A DNA stretch of 64,000 nt from Liopterus haemorrhoidalis (GCA_963971575.1 OZ020611.1:54655381-54719380); one strand, 5' to 3'; numbered from the stretch's first letter, positions 11,529 through 21,845 are shown. Translations and numbers: made by a program. Notes: generated by a model from the letters alone, not told the origin.

Positions 11529-11581
11529 TAATCGTCGTGCAGGTAGGACGATATTATTTTTTCCTACCTGCATGACGATTA
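11529..11581. repeat. Short inverted repeat (20-bp arms)
   Basis: TAATCGTCGTGCAGGTAGGA faces TCCTACCTGCATGACGATTA across a 13-base spacer, with one mismatch. It lies at the left edge of duplication arm A and is absent from arm B. Function unknown. Confidence 0.6.
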
Positions 11582-11722
11582 TCCTTATTACATGAAGAAA
11601 ATATGGAACTAATTTCAAAAATTCGGGGTGCGACGAGTTTCGACCAATCAGAATGTCTAGTATACTATGTTAGTTAGTAAAAATTTAGGACAGCAGAATT
11701 AGGAAAACGATAATATATAATA

Positions 11723-12049
11723 CAGTGGTACCTCGGGTTACGAATTTAATTCGTTCCGGAAGTTAGCTCGTAACCCAAAACATTCGGAAGTCGAAACGAA
11801 TTTCCCCATAAGGAATACATAATGTAAATTCAATTAATTCGTTCCAGACCGCCAAAAATATTACTTTATAATAATAAAATACAACCAATGTGCACCAATA
11901 TTATTTAATAATACCAATCTATAATGTTATCGATCGTACGATTCGTAACCCGAAATTTGTTCGTAAGTCTTGACAAAAATTTTGACGAATCTTGGTTCAT
12001 AACCTGAAACATACGTAACCAGAGACGTTCGTAACCAGAGGTACCACTG
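11723..12049. mobile_element. Tigger/pogo-like MITE (327 bp), arm A copy
   Basis: TA-flanked inverted ends CAGTGGTACCTCGGGTTACG (11723) and GTAACCAGAGGTACCACTG (ending 12049), with 'TTCGTAACC' repeated through the body. The TA duplication and CAGTGG start fit a pogo-type MITE. The duplicate at 31783-32082 has lost its right end, so the insertion predates the segmental duplication. Confidence 0.75.
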
Positions 12050-12350
12050 TAAATATTTTGCGAATAGATCCAAGTGCTTATTCGGGGGTTTCCGGTCTTT
12101 CACTGGCAGAACTGGTGTGCATATGAACTCTTGCATCTACCCTCTAGTTTAATGACAAAACATTATCTTAGGTTACGAAAGTGTCAGGTTAGTAGAACCG
12201 AGCGAAACGAGCTGCCTATATTCTAGTTTAAAGACAAAACACTATTTAGGTTAGATTATGTTAGTAGAATGAGAGCGGAGCGAGTATTACTGACTGCGGC
12301 GAGTCTGCTGAATGCGGCCATTGTATCCAAGCAAAGAATCATTAAAAAAA

Positions 12351-13342
12351 TTGATGTGAAGTGTGAATTTTCACACATTTCAGGGTTTTGCAGGTATTTA
12401 GTAAGTGAATGATGATTATTTGGGGTGCCAAAACAAATTTTATGACAAAATATTTTTTTATGAATTTTAATTCGAATGCCTATTACCATTATTTAAGTTT
12501 TTAAAGATGTGCAGTATTTTTTTTTTTATATATCAAGGTTCATTAAGATTTTGAAAATTGCGCCTATGGCTTCCATTGGTTGTTTTTAGTCATAGCTCCT
12601 CCCCTTTGATTTCGTGTACATTCAAATATATAATTAAATTATAATTTCAACAATTTCCACTGGTTATTAAATTTACGCTATTAAAAATTAAATGCAATAA
12701 TTGCCAAAATATAATTAAAATTTTGAAAAAATAATTTAAACAATATAAAAATGCAAAAAATAAATAAAAAATAATATTGTCTCCTCACGTAGGACTCGAA
12801 CATGAGTCCGATTACGAATTCTTGGACAGAACGCAAGTATCTTAGCCACAGCACCAAGAAACACGTTACTGTTTAGCGTATTATATAACTATAAGTTGTC
12901 AACATTATTAGCAAAAAAACACAAAAAATGCTTTTTTTTCCAAAAACATAATCTGATCAAAAATTCCTGTTGAACTATTCCGGTTCACACCAATGTACAT
13001 TACTTAGAATTTTTTCAGATTTTTAGTTTAAACCATCTGGGCTACAGGGTGTGGGACAAAATTTTTTTTGCACAATATTGGCAAAAATCGCTTCAAAATA
13101 ATTTATTTTGGAAAAATAAAAATTTGATCGTTAATCCACGTACCAAGGGCTTTCATTTGATACCCTACTCAGAATTTAAAAAAAATATTTTTTTTTTCGA
13201 TGAGCACATATTTGTTTATATTTTTAGGGGGATATGTTTTTTAGATGTTTTGGTATTTTTCCTATGTGCGGGTCAACGAGTTGTATAAGCATGCCAAATT
13301 TCAACTCTCTAGGTTTAGCCGTTCGGCTACAATTTTTACCGA

Positions 13343-13400
<58 letters not shown>

Positions 13401-13447
13401 GACAAAATGACGGTATAAGGGTTTTTTGGTCATACCTACAAAACCCT
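12351..13447 (-). mobile_element. DINE/Helentron-like element, family B copy 1 (1,097 bp)
   Basis: The boundaries are set by the empty site in arm B at about 33086-33100, where an uninterrupted A run replaces the whole insert. Read on the minus strand it starts AGGGTTTTGTAGGTATG, has a (GTCT)n array (plus-strand 13340-13400), a tRNA-like module, the inverted sub-terminal ATACCTGCAAAACCCT, a hairpin GTGTGAAAATTCACAC, and ends CATCAA in a T run. This is Helentron/DINE architecture. The second copy is 46236-47180. Confidence 0.7.
12785..12858 (-). repeat. tRNA-like module inside family B element
   Basis: On the minus strand a TGGCTAAGATAC block (A-box-like) is followed about 45 bases later by TGTTCGAGTCC (B-box-like). 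The equivalent place in the other copy (46820-46895) has ATGGCTACATGCGTTAG and AGTTCGAGTAC. The fold is degenerate and flanks are transposon sequence, so this is a tRNA-derived (SINE-head-like) part, not a working tRNA gene. Confidence 0.45.
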
Positions 13448-13618
13448 AAAAAACAGAATAAAACTATTTAATTAAACTTGCGGAAGCCTGAAAACGTTCC
13501 ACAAACCCCAGGGTACCCCACACAGGTTGAATACCACTGACCTAGACTGATCTATACTGCATTCTAATGTTTGAACGGACTAAAGTTCAAGAAATGGATA
13601 ATATTTACCTGGACTAGG

Positions 13619-14059
13619 AATTTTTTGCGCCAACTTAGGTAATTTTTTTATTTTTATTTTAGAATGGGAACGCCAAAGCTATTCTCACCTATGTCAAATC
13701 CAGGATGTGTATCTATCTTCCATATGGCTCTCTTCTTATAATCTGTCCTGCCTTTAAACTTTATTAATGTTCTTAGGATCATAAGCTGTCCAGACTGCCC
13801 CAATGTATATCGCTAGGTCTTGTGCATTTGTTAGTATACACCTTTCTGTGACTCCCTAGTCACAGAAATTGCTTCTGGATCCCAATCCAGAAGCAATTTC
13901 TACATCATTGAACATAATCCTGGAAAAAAACTGCCACTTCGAAGCACCATGCCGTACGCCCCAGGAATTTCGTAGAGAATCGTTTTTTATTTTATATGTG
14001 TAGCTCAATGAAGTAAAACATATTACGACACAAAAGACTAAAATAATTTTATACAACAT
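13619..14059 (-). pseudogene. Serine protease homologue copy A, N-terminal exon, disrupted
   Basis: From the ATG at 14059 the frame gives a signal peptide (core 'ILVFCVVICFTSLSYTY', residues about 5-21) and the S1-domain start 'WQFFSRIMFNDVEIASG', then breaks. Relative to copy B, an inverted 16-bp duplication (13864-13901) adds sequence and brings in a stop. Further frameshifts and stops follow in the part equivalent to 'VWTTYDPKN'. The splice-donor position is conserved (AG|GTAAAT at 13619/13618). No matching C-terminal exon was found to the left, so it may be lost or outside the window. Confidence 0.75.
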
Positions 14060-14100
14060 ATTTTGGTTGCTATTAAACACGGAATAATAACCCGGGTGAC

Positions 14101-15114
14101 ACTGGCATGTAATGACCTTGGCTCGAGTTTTAGTTTTCTGGTATATTGGTAGATGGTGACAGAGTGCAAAATAAATTACGAATATTGAGAACTGACACGC
14201 TCGGATACGCAGTCTGGTGGTCAAATATTGTACTACGCGACTGTAGTACTATTTGAAATTATTACATATGTTCTGGTGTTGATTTTTTGTTAGAACGTCG
14301 ATAGATACATTTTCATAAAATAAAAATGTACTGTGCTTAAATTAACCTGTTCCCTGTTAGCATATTGACAGCTGAATACTAGAAAATTCAGCCATTTTGC
14401 CATGAATTACAGCGCCGCCAACGGTAATGTCACTTCTCAATACCCGAATTCGAAAGATCAGAAGCGTCGTGTTCTAGCTGTAGATCAGCCGCCATTAGCT
14501 GTCAAACACATGACAGTTGGTGTTGAAATAATACGCATTTAAGCTTGTTAATTTTCAAATACGTGGTTCAAATAATAGAGTTTTATTTCCAATTTTGGTC
14601 ATCTTATACTGTATTTGATACATACATTGTATATCTCGGGAAGACGGACAAAAATTGATTTTTTGCAGATATTGTCTTATAATGATCTGAAATATGTAGA
14701 AACCAAATATGAGGCCGAAAAAATAAAAAAACAGGTATAGCCTCCAATTTTATTAATAACGTTTTTGTAATTAGTAATTATAATATTGTGTTTAAAATAA
14801 TATTTAATGTTGTGTATAATTTTGTGTTTCAAAAATAAATAGCTTACACCTTTTATTTAGATTTATTTATTTAAATTCCTTATTTATATGTTATATTAAT
14901 GTATATGGATTGTTAATTGTAAACCTTTTGATAATATAAATAATAAAATATATTTAATACAATAATAATGGTAATTATGAACGTAAATCAGATAGTAAAA
15001 TTTAAATTTGGCGGTTGTTGTTGTTTAGTTCATTGGTATATTCCTAGAGGGAACGTACTATTTTTTTTTTTTTTTTGCTGCCAGTGTCCGTTCTTAATAT
15101 ATTGTGTTCTGTGA
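14101..15114. mobile_element. Unclassified 1,014-bp insertion with 7-bp TSD in arm A
   Basis: Arm B reads straight through this point ('AATAATAACAAAACAAAAAGCG'). In arm A the same flanks are split, with ATAATAA duplicated at 14094-14100 and 15115-15121. The insert begins CCCGGGTGACACTGGCA and near its right end has the complement TGCCAGTGTC (15080-15089), set 25 bp in from the border. It contains a T17 run and no coding frame. Class unknown. Confidence 0.6.
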
Positions 15115-15572
15115 TAATAAAAAAACAAAAAGCGCAAGTGAATCCTTGGATATTTGGAAATCCAACGGAACCGCCTAGTGTTCACATGACCCAATTAATT
15201 TGGCATTTTCTGTCAAAATTTCCGGGCCATCTAGGGTGGTAAAACTCTAATAGACCATATTAGTAACAACGTCACAAAACGGGATTCAGTGCTGCCGCCT
15301 CGCGGCTGGATTCCTTTTATTTGAATTTAGCATGTTGCTTTTTTGTTAAATTGTATTTAGGAAATATAAATTAAGTTTAAAAAAGTAAGAGTTTACAAAG
15401 TAAGAGAATGTTTCATATCAAAACTACAAGTCAATATTTATTTTTACTTAAGAGGTTGAAAGTTTTTGTGTCACTAACTTTTTTATTTTAACTGACTGCA
15501 GTTTCGGCTCACGCCATTGTCAAAGTTTCAATGATTACAAATTACATTTTACACTAATATATACAAGAAATA

Positions 15573-15979
15573 CAGTCTGTTTCAAACGCTTAGGCGGAAC
15601 TAGATTTTGCAATTTAGTTACTTTCATCGCTTAAATCGTGCTTTTCGGCCGTTTTGTTTAAGCTTTGTAAATCATACTTACAATAAACATTTTTGGTTAA
15701 GGTTAATATCATTTTAAAATGTCATTTTCTTTATATTTTGATTTTTTGTGTAATTCTTAATACAAATTTCCCATTTATTTATTTTTTTGTCATTAAAATA
15801 TATAAAAAAAATAATTTAATTTTAACATAGGTCATTCGTTTCCATGGTTTCATTGTTGTAATTTTAAATTTTGACATTCCAACATGAAAAATGAAATAAC
15901 CCAAGAAAGGTCCCTTGTCGTGACAACTTAAAAGAACGAAATTCCCATTTAGTTCCGCCTAAGCGTTTGAAACAGACTG
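15573..15979. mobile_element. mariner-type MITE, family C copy 1 (407 bp)
   Basis: TA-flanked; begins CAGTCTGTTTCAAACGCTTA and ends with its exact complement TAAGCGTTTGAAACAGACTG. The body contains GGCGGAACTA near both ends. Closest relative is the copy at 18756-19162, which has the same 'AGGCGGAAC' variant of the terminus. Confidence 0.85.
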
Positions 15980-16665
15980 TAGTTATGTACAGGTAACAAA
16001 AGTAATAAAAAGATTATATAGGTAATACAAAATTTCCAAATTATGTTTACTGTTAAACTGTCGACTATTCAATATATTAAACAATATTTATTTATTAAAA
16101 TTCTTATTTTATACATTATAATTTAATAGGTATGTAATTATTTTTGCAGAACAATATTATTTTGCAGGTTAATTTTGAAAATTTTACGTTACAGTCTGTT
16201 CCAAACGGTTAAGCGGAACTAGATTTTGCAATCTATGGTCTATTTCAAAGTAGAAAAATGTGTGTAAGAAGATAGGAGCTGCTTGTCCTTGCTTCGGATT
16301 GGTTTAGATCGTCATCCCTATTACACTGTAAAAATATTGTTTTTAATCCAAGTTGACAGATGTTCAGTGTCGTACATTGGAAATATATATTATTTATATT
16401 ATTTAATTTTTCTCATATATTTTGTTATTATTTACATATTTAGACTTTTATTTATATTCTTGGCGTATATTTTATGGAGAAAATTCTCCATGTAATTTGT
16501 TTTTACGCAGTTATATATTTTTTAGATTATCTGACATATAAATATTTTTTGACACTTGATAATTAACAAGAGAGAGGACTAATGTGAGGCCAAAAGACAG
16601 CCCAGCTGATTGTGCCCAAAGAAGAAGTTATTGATATAATTTTTAGACCTTCATATATACATATA

Positions 16666-17073
16666 CAGTCTGTTCCAAACGGTTAAGCGGAACTAAATGG
16701 GATTTTCGTTCTTTTAGGTTGTCACGAGAAGGGACCTTGCTTGGGTTATTGCATTTATCACGTTGGAATGTCAAAATTTAAAATTCCAACAATGAAACCA
16801 TAGAAACGAATGACATGTCAAAATTAATTAAATTTTTTTTTTACAAATTTTAATGACAAAAAAATAAATAAATGGGAAATTTGTATTAAGAATGCACAAA
16901 ATATCAAAATATAAAGAAAATGACATTTTAAAATGATATTAACCTTAACCAAAAAATGTTTATTGTAAGTATGATTTACAAAGCTTAAACAAAACGACCG
17001 AAAAGCACGATTTAAACGATGAAAGTAACTAGATGGCAAAATCTAGTTCCGCTTAACCGTTTGGAACAGACTT
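16666..17073. mobile_element. mariner-type MITE, family C copy 3
   Basis: CAGTCTGTTCCAAACGGTTA to CCGTTTGGAACAGACTT, TA-flanked, inverted relative to copies 1 and 4. The family D copy at 20587 shows the empty site ('ACATATATTTTTAATTTTT'). Minus-strand open frames here and in other family C copies are not genes: they are the same non-coding body read through. Confidence 0.85.
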
Positions 17074-17109
17074 TATTTTTAATTTTTATTTACAATAATT
17101 ATTTAAATA

Positions 17110-17581
17110 TTATCTGTCTCATTTTGTAATACGAAACTAACAGGGAAACTTCATTTTTTATGTTGTTTATTTAAAATATCACCTTAGGGTGGTAACACCT
17201 TTCAAAATATTTGACAATTCATAATTGACATTAAATTACGTATATGTCAACTTACTAACACAAATTGTATAAAACACAAATTGACAAGCATTTGAAATAT
17301 ATTTTATGCAACCAGAACAGAAAATATGAATAACCGAATTAAGATGAAATAAATATTTGTATACAATTCAAAATATTTGACATGTCAATCACCAATTTGA
17401 CAGGTCAATTTGGTATCTGACATGCAGTTTTTGAGTGAATATAACCTCAGTATAATGCAACTTCACTAAAAATGTAAAAGCCAGATTTACAAGTTTACAT
17501 GGTTTCAAAAAAGTCTATTTACACCACAACAGTCACCAAAGTAACCAGATTTAGTTTCGTATTACAAATTGAGACAGATTA
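17110..17581. mobile_element. TA-target MITE, family E copy 1 (472 bp)
   Basis: TTATCTGTCTCATTTTGTAATACGAAACTA at the left is mirrored at the right (TAGTTTCGTATTACAAATTGAGACAG). The empty site in the family D copy 2 ('ATTTAAATAAGAAACTTT', about 21015-21030) fixes both borders. A related copy is nested at 27271-27436, and a lone terminus occurs at 20553-20586. Confidence 0.8.
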
Positions 17582-17663
17582 TAAGAAACTTTAGCTCTGA
17601 AGATATATTGTTTGTTTTATTGCTTTATTTAAACTTTTTAGCCAAATCTCTCATTTCATATAT

Positions 17664-17959
17664 AAGCTGTTCACTTTTATAAGAACACACTAGATCTGGT
17701 TATTTTGGTTACTTTTATGGTGTGTTACTGACTTTAAATGTCAATTAAAAATATTCCTTACGCTGTAAAACCGACTTTAGGTTGATAAGGTTATGATCAT
17801 TATAATTAAGATATCATTTTTCATTATGACATCTGTCAAATGGATCGATATTTTCAAAAAAGTGACATTTTTTAATACCAACATGACATACAGCTTCAAA
17901 GGTGCAAACTATTGAAAACAAAATTCCCTCTTAGTTTGTTCTTACAAAAGTGAACCGCT
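17664..17959. mobile_element. TA-target MITE, family F copy 1 (~296 bp)
   Basis: AGCTGTTCACTTTTATAAGAACA and, inverted, TGTTCTTACAAAAGTGAACCGCT, set between TATATA and TATAGT. The family D copy 2 is continuous here ('TTTATATATAGTACATAAT'). Relatives: a partial copy at about 20266-20550 and a copy hosting other elements at 27196-28063. Confidence 0.75.
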
Positions 17960-18755
17960 TATAGTACATAATTTTTAAAATGAATATTTTTTAACTTTTT
18001 CTAATTTCCCATTAAATTGAATTTATGTCGTATAAATAACATAAGTGTATTATCTGTCTTGTTTCTTTCAATATCTTATTAACCTTTTTTATATTAAAAA
18101 AAATAATCATTTGCTAACCCAGTTGCTACGCCCATGCCCTAGTTGTAACTTATTTTAAATTTCCCGCTATACTGTATTTGATCAGTGTAAATCGTACTCG
18201 GTTCGCAGTGCTATCTACTTTTTTCTACTTTGAAATAGACCATAGTTACTTTCATCGTTTAAATCGTGCCTTTCGGCCGTTTTGTTTAAGCTTTGTAAAT
18301 CATACTTACAATAAACATTTTTTGGTTAAGGTTAATATCATTTTAAAATGTCATTTTCTTTATATTTTGATTTTTTGTGTCATTCTTAATACAAATTTCC
18401 CATTTATTTATTTTTTTGTCATTAAAATATAAAAAAAAAATTAATTTTGACATATGTCATTCGTTTCCATGGTTTCATTGTTGGAATTTTAAATTTTGAC
18501 ATCCCAACGTAAAAAATGAAATAACCCAAGCAAGGTCCCTTCTCGTGACAACCTAAAAGAACGAAATTCCCATTTAGTTCCGCTTAACCGTTTGGAACAG
18601 ACTGTAATAACCGTTATTATGGCAAGTAACATAGAAATAAGTGTGTATGCCATATATAAATGGTTTGAAGGAACAATATGTTGTTTTTATTTTATCCATT
18701 ATTGTTTTTCATTTTCATCTGTCAAAAAACGAAAAAAATTGTAATTATGAATTTA

Positions 18756-19162
18756 CAGTCTGTTTCAAACGCTTAGGCGGAACTAGATTTTGCAATTTAG
18801 TTACTTTCATCGCTTAAATCGTGCTTTTCGGCCGTTTTGTTTAAGCTTTGTAAATCATACTTACAATAAACATTTTTTGGTTAAGGTTAATATCATTTTA
18901 AAATGTCATTTTCTTTATATTTTGATTTTTTGTGTCATTCTTAATACAAATTTCCCATTTATTTATTTTCTTGTCATTAAAATATATAAAAAAATAATTT
19001 AATTTTGACATAGGTCATTCGTTTCCATGGTTTCATTGTTGTAATTTTAAATTTTGACATTCCAACTTGAAAAATGAAATAACCCAAGCAAGGTCCCTTG
19101 TCGTGACAACCTAAAAGAACGAAATTCCCATTTAGTTCCGCCTAAGCGTTTGAAACAGACTG
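18756..19162. mobile_element. mariner-type MITE, family C copy 4 (407 bp)
   Basis: CAGTCTGTTTCAAACGCTTA to its complement, TA-flanked (18754-18755, 19163-19164). Same length and near-identical to copy 1, so these two are recent and share a source. Confidence 0.85.
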
Positions 19163-19715
19163 TAGCTGTAATAATTACAATTTAGAGCAAACCAAAATAT
19201 TAATGATTACTTAGTGTTAATTAAATAAATACTAAAGATATTTCGATTTTCATATTATTTAAAAACGTAACCTATAAATATATCTTCGAATCCTTATTTA
19301 TATATTTATAAAATCATTATTCTATAATATAAAATATCTGGACTGTATATATTAGTATATATTTATCGAAAATACATATTTTTTGCTCCAAAATTGAAGA
19401 TATTCATAAAATTAAGATAACGAAAGTAATGTGTCACATGTATTTTAAACCAGTCAAAAACTTCCAAAGGATTCAGCTCTCAGATGGCAGCACATGTATG
19501 TGACGACACACTAATATGGTCTATTGCACAACGAAAACCATATAACGTTCCATAACCCAACACGAATAGCGCCCCAGTCGCTATAGCTATGCGCATGACA
19601 AGTTGTTACCTGTTACGGCCATTTTAAAATCGTCTTCTGTCATTAGCAGGAAGCGTTTTTTAATTGTGATATTTTGTGCTTAGTTATTTTGTAATTTCAT
19701 TATTCAATACGGAAA

Positions 19716-19776
19716 ATGGGTGTTAGCTACTTTGTTTTGGGATGTGATAGTAGTGAACCTACTAGATATCGCATTT
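19716..19776 (+). pseudogene. THAP-domain start fragment, copy 1
   Basis: An ATG at 19716 opens M-G-V-S-Y-F-V-L-G-C-D-S-S-E-P-T-R-Y-R, the start of a C2CH THAP finger, with the first zinc cysteine changed to tyrosine. Homology to the copy at 54669 then stops and unrelated sequence follows. About 190 bp of upstream sequence ('CAACACGAATAGCGCCCCAG') is also shared with 54430-54668, so a THAP-bearing unit with its leader was copied to both places. Confidence 0.6.
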
Positions 19777-19808
19777 CAATTCATATGCACATGCATACAT
19801 ATAAATAT

Positions 19809-20265
19809 ACTAGTGCACCCGTTGCCAACTGGGTTGGCAAACAAATCATTACCTTAATGTGGAACTTGCTCCACACCTCAGACTTCTTTCTCTAGCCATA
19901 CGCTTAACATCATCCAATTCAAATTGAATCAGCTCTTCGCCCATTATTAAAAACTGGACAAATAATGAGTATTATTCCGAATTATTTATTCATTAACTTT
20001 TGAAGATGGGAAGACTATTCATTTTCACTCAGTGCATTACCTTTATAATGTTAACATTAAAAATGATTTGAGACGTTAAATTTAAAATATATTTATTAAA
20101 ATAAAATTACCAATTACTTACATAATATAAAAATACACACACGAAAAAAAGCGCACACGGAAAAATACACACGGAAATGAGCGTACTTACACTATATCTC
20201 AAATCAGTTCGAAATAAATCGTGAGAAACTATTACACAGTAAAACTTAATTGTTTCCCCGCTTTA
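19809..20265 (-). other. Possible Helitron 3' end and unclassified sequence
   Basis: Read on the minus strand, the segment ends with the stem-loop GCCAACCCAGTTGGC, then AACGGGTGCACTAGT followed by an A. A hairpin about 10 bases before CTAG(T) is the Helitron 3' rule. The 5' end could not be located. A similar CTAGT end with a shorter stem lies at 37298. The rest of this stretch shows no gene. Confidence 0.4.
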
Positions 20266-20586
20266 ATATATTGCGTTCACTTTTGTAAAGTCACACCAGA
20301 TCTGATTATTTTGGTTACTTTTATAGTGTAGTACTGACTTTTAAATGTAAATTTGTAATTTTAAAATATTCCTTACGCTGTAAAATCTACTTCAGATTTG
20401 TTGGTTATGATCATTATAACTATGATATCATTTATCTTTATGACATATGTCAAATGGAATGACATTTTAAGTGAAATTTTTTACCATGTTTTAATACCAG
20501 CATGACGAGTTTTACTCAATGCATTACATTTACATTTTTGAAAATTTAAGACGTTATAATCCGTCTCAATTTGTAATACGAAACTA
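20266..20586. mobile_element. Truncated family F copy followed by a family E terminus
   Basis: Starts GCGTTCACTTTTGTAAAGTCACACC and follows family F interior ('ATTTTGGTTACTTTTATAGTG', 'ACGCTGTAAAA', 'TATGATCATTATAA') to about 20500, without the right end. It then shows CCGTCTCAATTTGTAATACGAAACTA, one family E end. A family D element abuts directly at 20587. Confidence 0.5.
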
Positions 20587-21383
20587 TGATCTATTTCAAA
20601 GTAGAAAAATGTGTGTAAGAAGATAGAAGCTGTTTGTCCTTGCTTCGGATTGGTTTAGATCGTCATCTCTATTACACTGTTCAGTGTCGTACATTGGAAA
20701 TATATATTATTTATATTATTTAATTTTTCTCATATATTTTGTTATTATTTACATATTCAGACTTTTATTTATATTCTTGGCGTAGATTTTATGGAGAAAA
20801 TTCTCCATGTAATTTGTTTTTACGCAGTTATATATTTTTTAGGTTATCTGCCATATAAATATTTTTTGACACTTGACAATTAACATATCAAGAGAGAGGA
20901 CTAATGTGAGGCCAAAAGACAGCCCAGGTGATTGTGCCCAAAGAAGAAGTTATTGATATAATTTTTAGACATTCATATATACATATATTTTTAATTTTTA
21001 TTTACAATAATTATTTAAATAAGAAACTTTTGCTCTGAAGATATATTGTTTGTTTAATTGCTTTGTTTAAACTCTTTTAGCCAAATCTCTCTTTTTATAT
21101 ATAGTACATAATTTTTAAAATGAATATTTTTTTAACTTTTTCAAATTTCCCATTAAACTGAATTTATGTCGTATAAATAACGTAAGTGTATTATCTGCCT
21201 TGTTTATTTCAATATCTTATTAACCTTTTATATATTAAAAAAAAAAATCACTTGCTAACCCAGTTGCTACGCCCATGCCCTAGTTGTAACTTATTTTAAA
21301 TTTCCCGCTATACTGTATTTGATCAGTGTAAATCGTACTCGGTTCGCAGCGCTATCTACCTTTTTCTACTTTGAAATAGACCA
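20587..21383. mobile_element. TA-target MITE, family D copy 2 (797 bp, uninterrupted)
   Basis: TGATCTATTTCAAAGTAGAAA to TTTCTACTTTGAAATAGACCA with TA flanks. It is collinear with copy 1 minus that copy's three insertions, so it serves as the empty-site reference for families C, E and F. No coding frame. Confidence 0.85.
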
Positions 21384-21843
21384 TAGCTGATAGTGCCCAA
21401 AGAAGAAATTATTGATATAATTTTTAGACCTTCATATAGACATATTTTTTTAATTTTTATTTGTAATAAATATTTAAATAACAAACTTTAGCTCTTAAGA
21501 TATATTGTTTTATTTAAACTCTTTTAGCCAAATCTCTCTTTTTATATATAGTACATAATTTTAAAAAATTACTCCTAATATTTTTTTAACTTTTTCAAAT
21601 TTCCCATTAAACTGAATTTATGTCGTATAAATAACATAAGTGTATTTTCTGTCTTGTTTATTTCAATATCTTATTAATTTTTTATAATTAAAAAAAAAAA
21701 AACAAAAAAACTTGCTAACCCAGTTACTACGCCCATGCCCTAGTTGTAACTTATTTTAAATTTCCCGCCATACTGTATTTGTCCAGTGTAAATCGTACTC
21801 GGTTCGCAGCGCTATCTACTTTTTTCTAATTTGAAATAGACCA
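21384..21843. mobile_element. Family D copy 3, left-truncated, tandem to copy 2
   Basis: Begins directly after copy 2 at 'GCTGATAGTGCCCAAAGAAGAA' (an internal point of family D) and continues to the normal right end TTTGAAATAGACCA plus TA. A head-to-tail arrangement sharing the junction suggests unequal exchange or aborted transposition rather than independent insertion. Confidence 0.75.
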
Positions 21844-21845
21844 TA

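Larger units (their letters stand above)
11592..15240 (+). repeat. Segmental duplication, arm A
   Basis: Matches 31655-33850 in the same orientation at clearly over 90% by eye. Shared landmarks in order: 'GTGCGACGAGTTTCGACCAATCAGAATGT', the CAGTGGTACCTCGGG MITE, 'CTAGTTTAATGACAAAACA', 'GAATGAGAGCGGAGCGAGTATT', 'ATTAAACTTGCGGAA', the protease exon, and 'TTAATTTGGCATTT'. Arm A carries two private insertions (12351-13447 and 14101-15114), and arm B one (32182-32894). The copied unit is the 5' part and first intron of a serine protease homologue gene. Confidence 0.9.
16236..18242. mobile_element. TA-target MITE, family D copy 1 (2,007 bp with nested insertions)
   Basis: The ends TGGTCTATTTCAAAGTAGAAA and TTTCTACTTTGAAATAGACCA are flanked by TA on both sides, inside a family C copy. 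Comparison with the compact copy at 20587-21383 shows three later insertions: 16666-17073 (family C), 17110-17581 (family E) and about 17664-17959 (family F). Shared interior: 'GCCCAAAGAAGAAGTTATTGAT' and 'CCCAGTTGCTACGCCCATGC'. Confidence 0.85.
16192..18604. mobile_element. mariner-type MITE, family C copy 2, split by family D element
   Basis: Left half 16192-16235 (CAGTCTGTTCCAAACGGTTA) and right half 18243-18604 (ending TAACCGTTTGGAACAGACTG) join at 'CAATCTAGTTACTTTCATCG', exactly as in uninterrupted copies. TA flanks are at 16190-16191 and 18605-18606. The split proves that family D arrived after this copy. Confidence 0.85.
15249..19525. mobile_element. Large MITE-like element (family I, copy 1) hosting a nest of MITEs
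   Basis: The ends AATAGACCATATTAGTAAC (15249) and CACTAATATGGTCTATT (ending about 19525) are inverted repeats. A related uninserted locus at 54428-54445 reads 'AAACTCTAATGGCACAACG', joining what here are the left and right flanks. The second copy is 45676-47407 in opposite orientation. Subterminal 'GTGCTGCC' motifs occur on both sides. After removing nested elements the core is about 1.1 kb and non-coding. Confidence 0.65.

Noticed and set aside
12785..12858. Possible tRNA gene
   Set aside because: A and B boxes are degenerate, the acceptor stem does not close, and the same module recurs inside another copy of the same transposon.
13337..13400. Direct-repeat arrays as CRISPR
   Set aside because: Pure tetranucleotide repeats without spacers in a eukaryotic transposon.
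13224..13433. Frame with repeated 'CLSV' (also at 46250-46468, 34425-34907 in part, 57878-58072)
   Set aside because: A translated (GTCT)n microsatellite; tetranucleotide arrays give open frames by chance.
16824..17039. Recurring ~70-codon frame 'SYFHRLNRAFRPFCLSFVNH' (also 18178, 18790, 43991)
   Set aside because: All are the body of family C MITEs read on one strand; conservation follows from recent MITE spread and no start context or domain is present.
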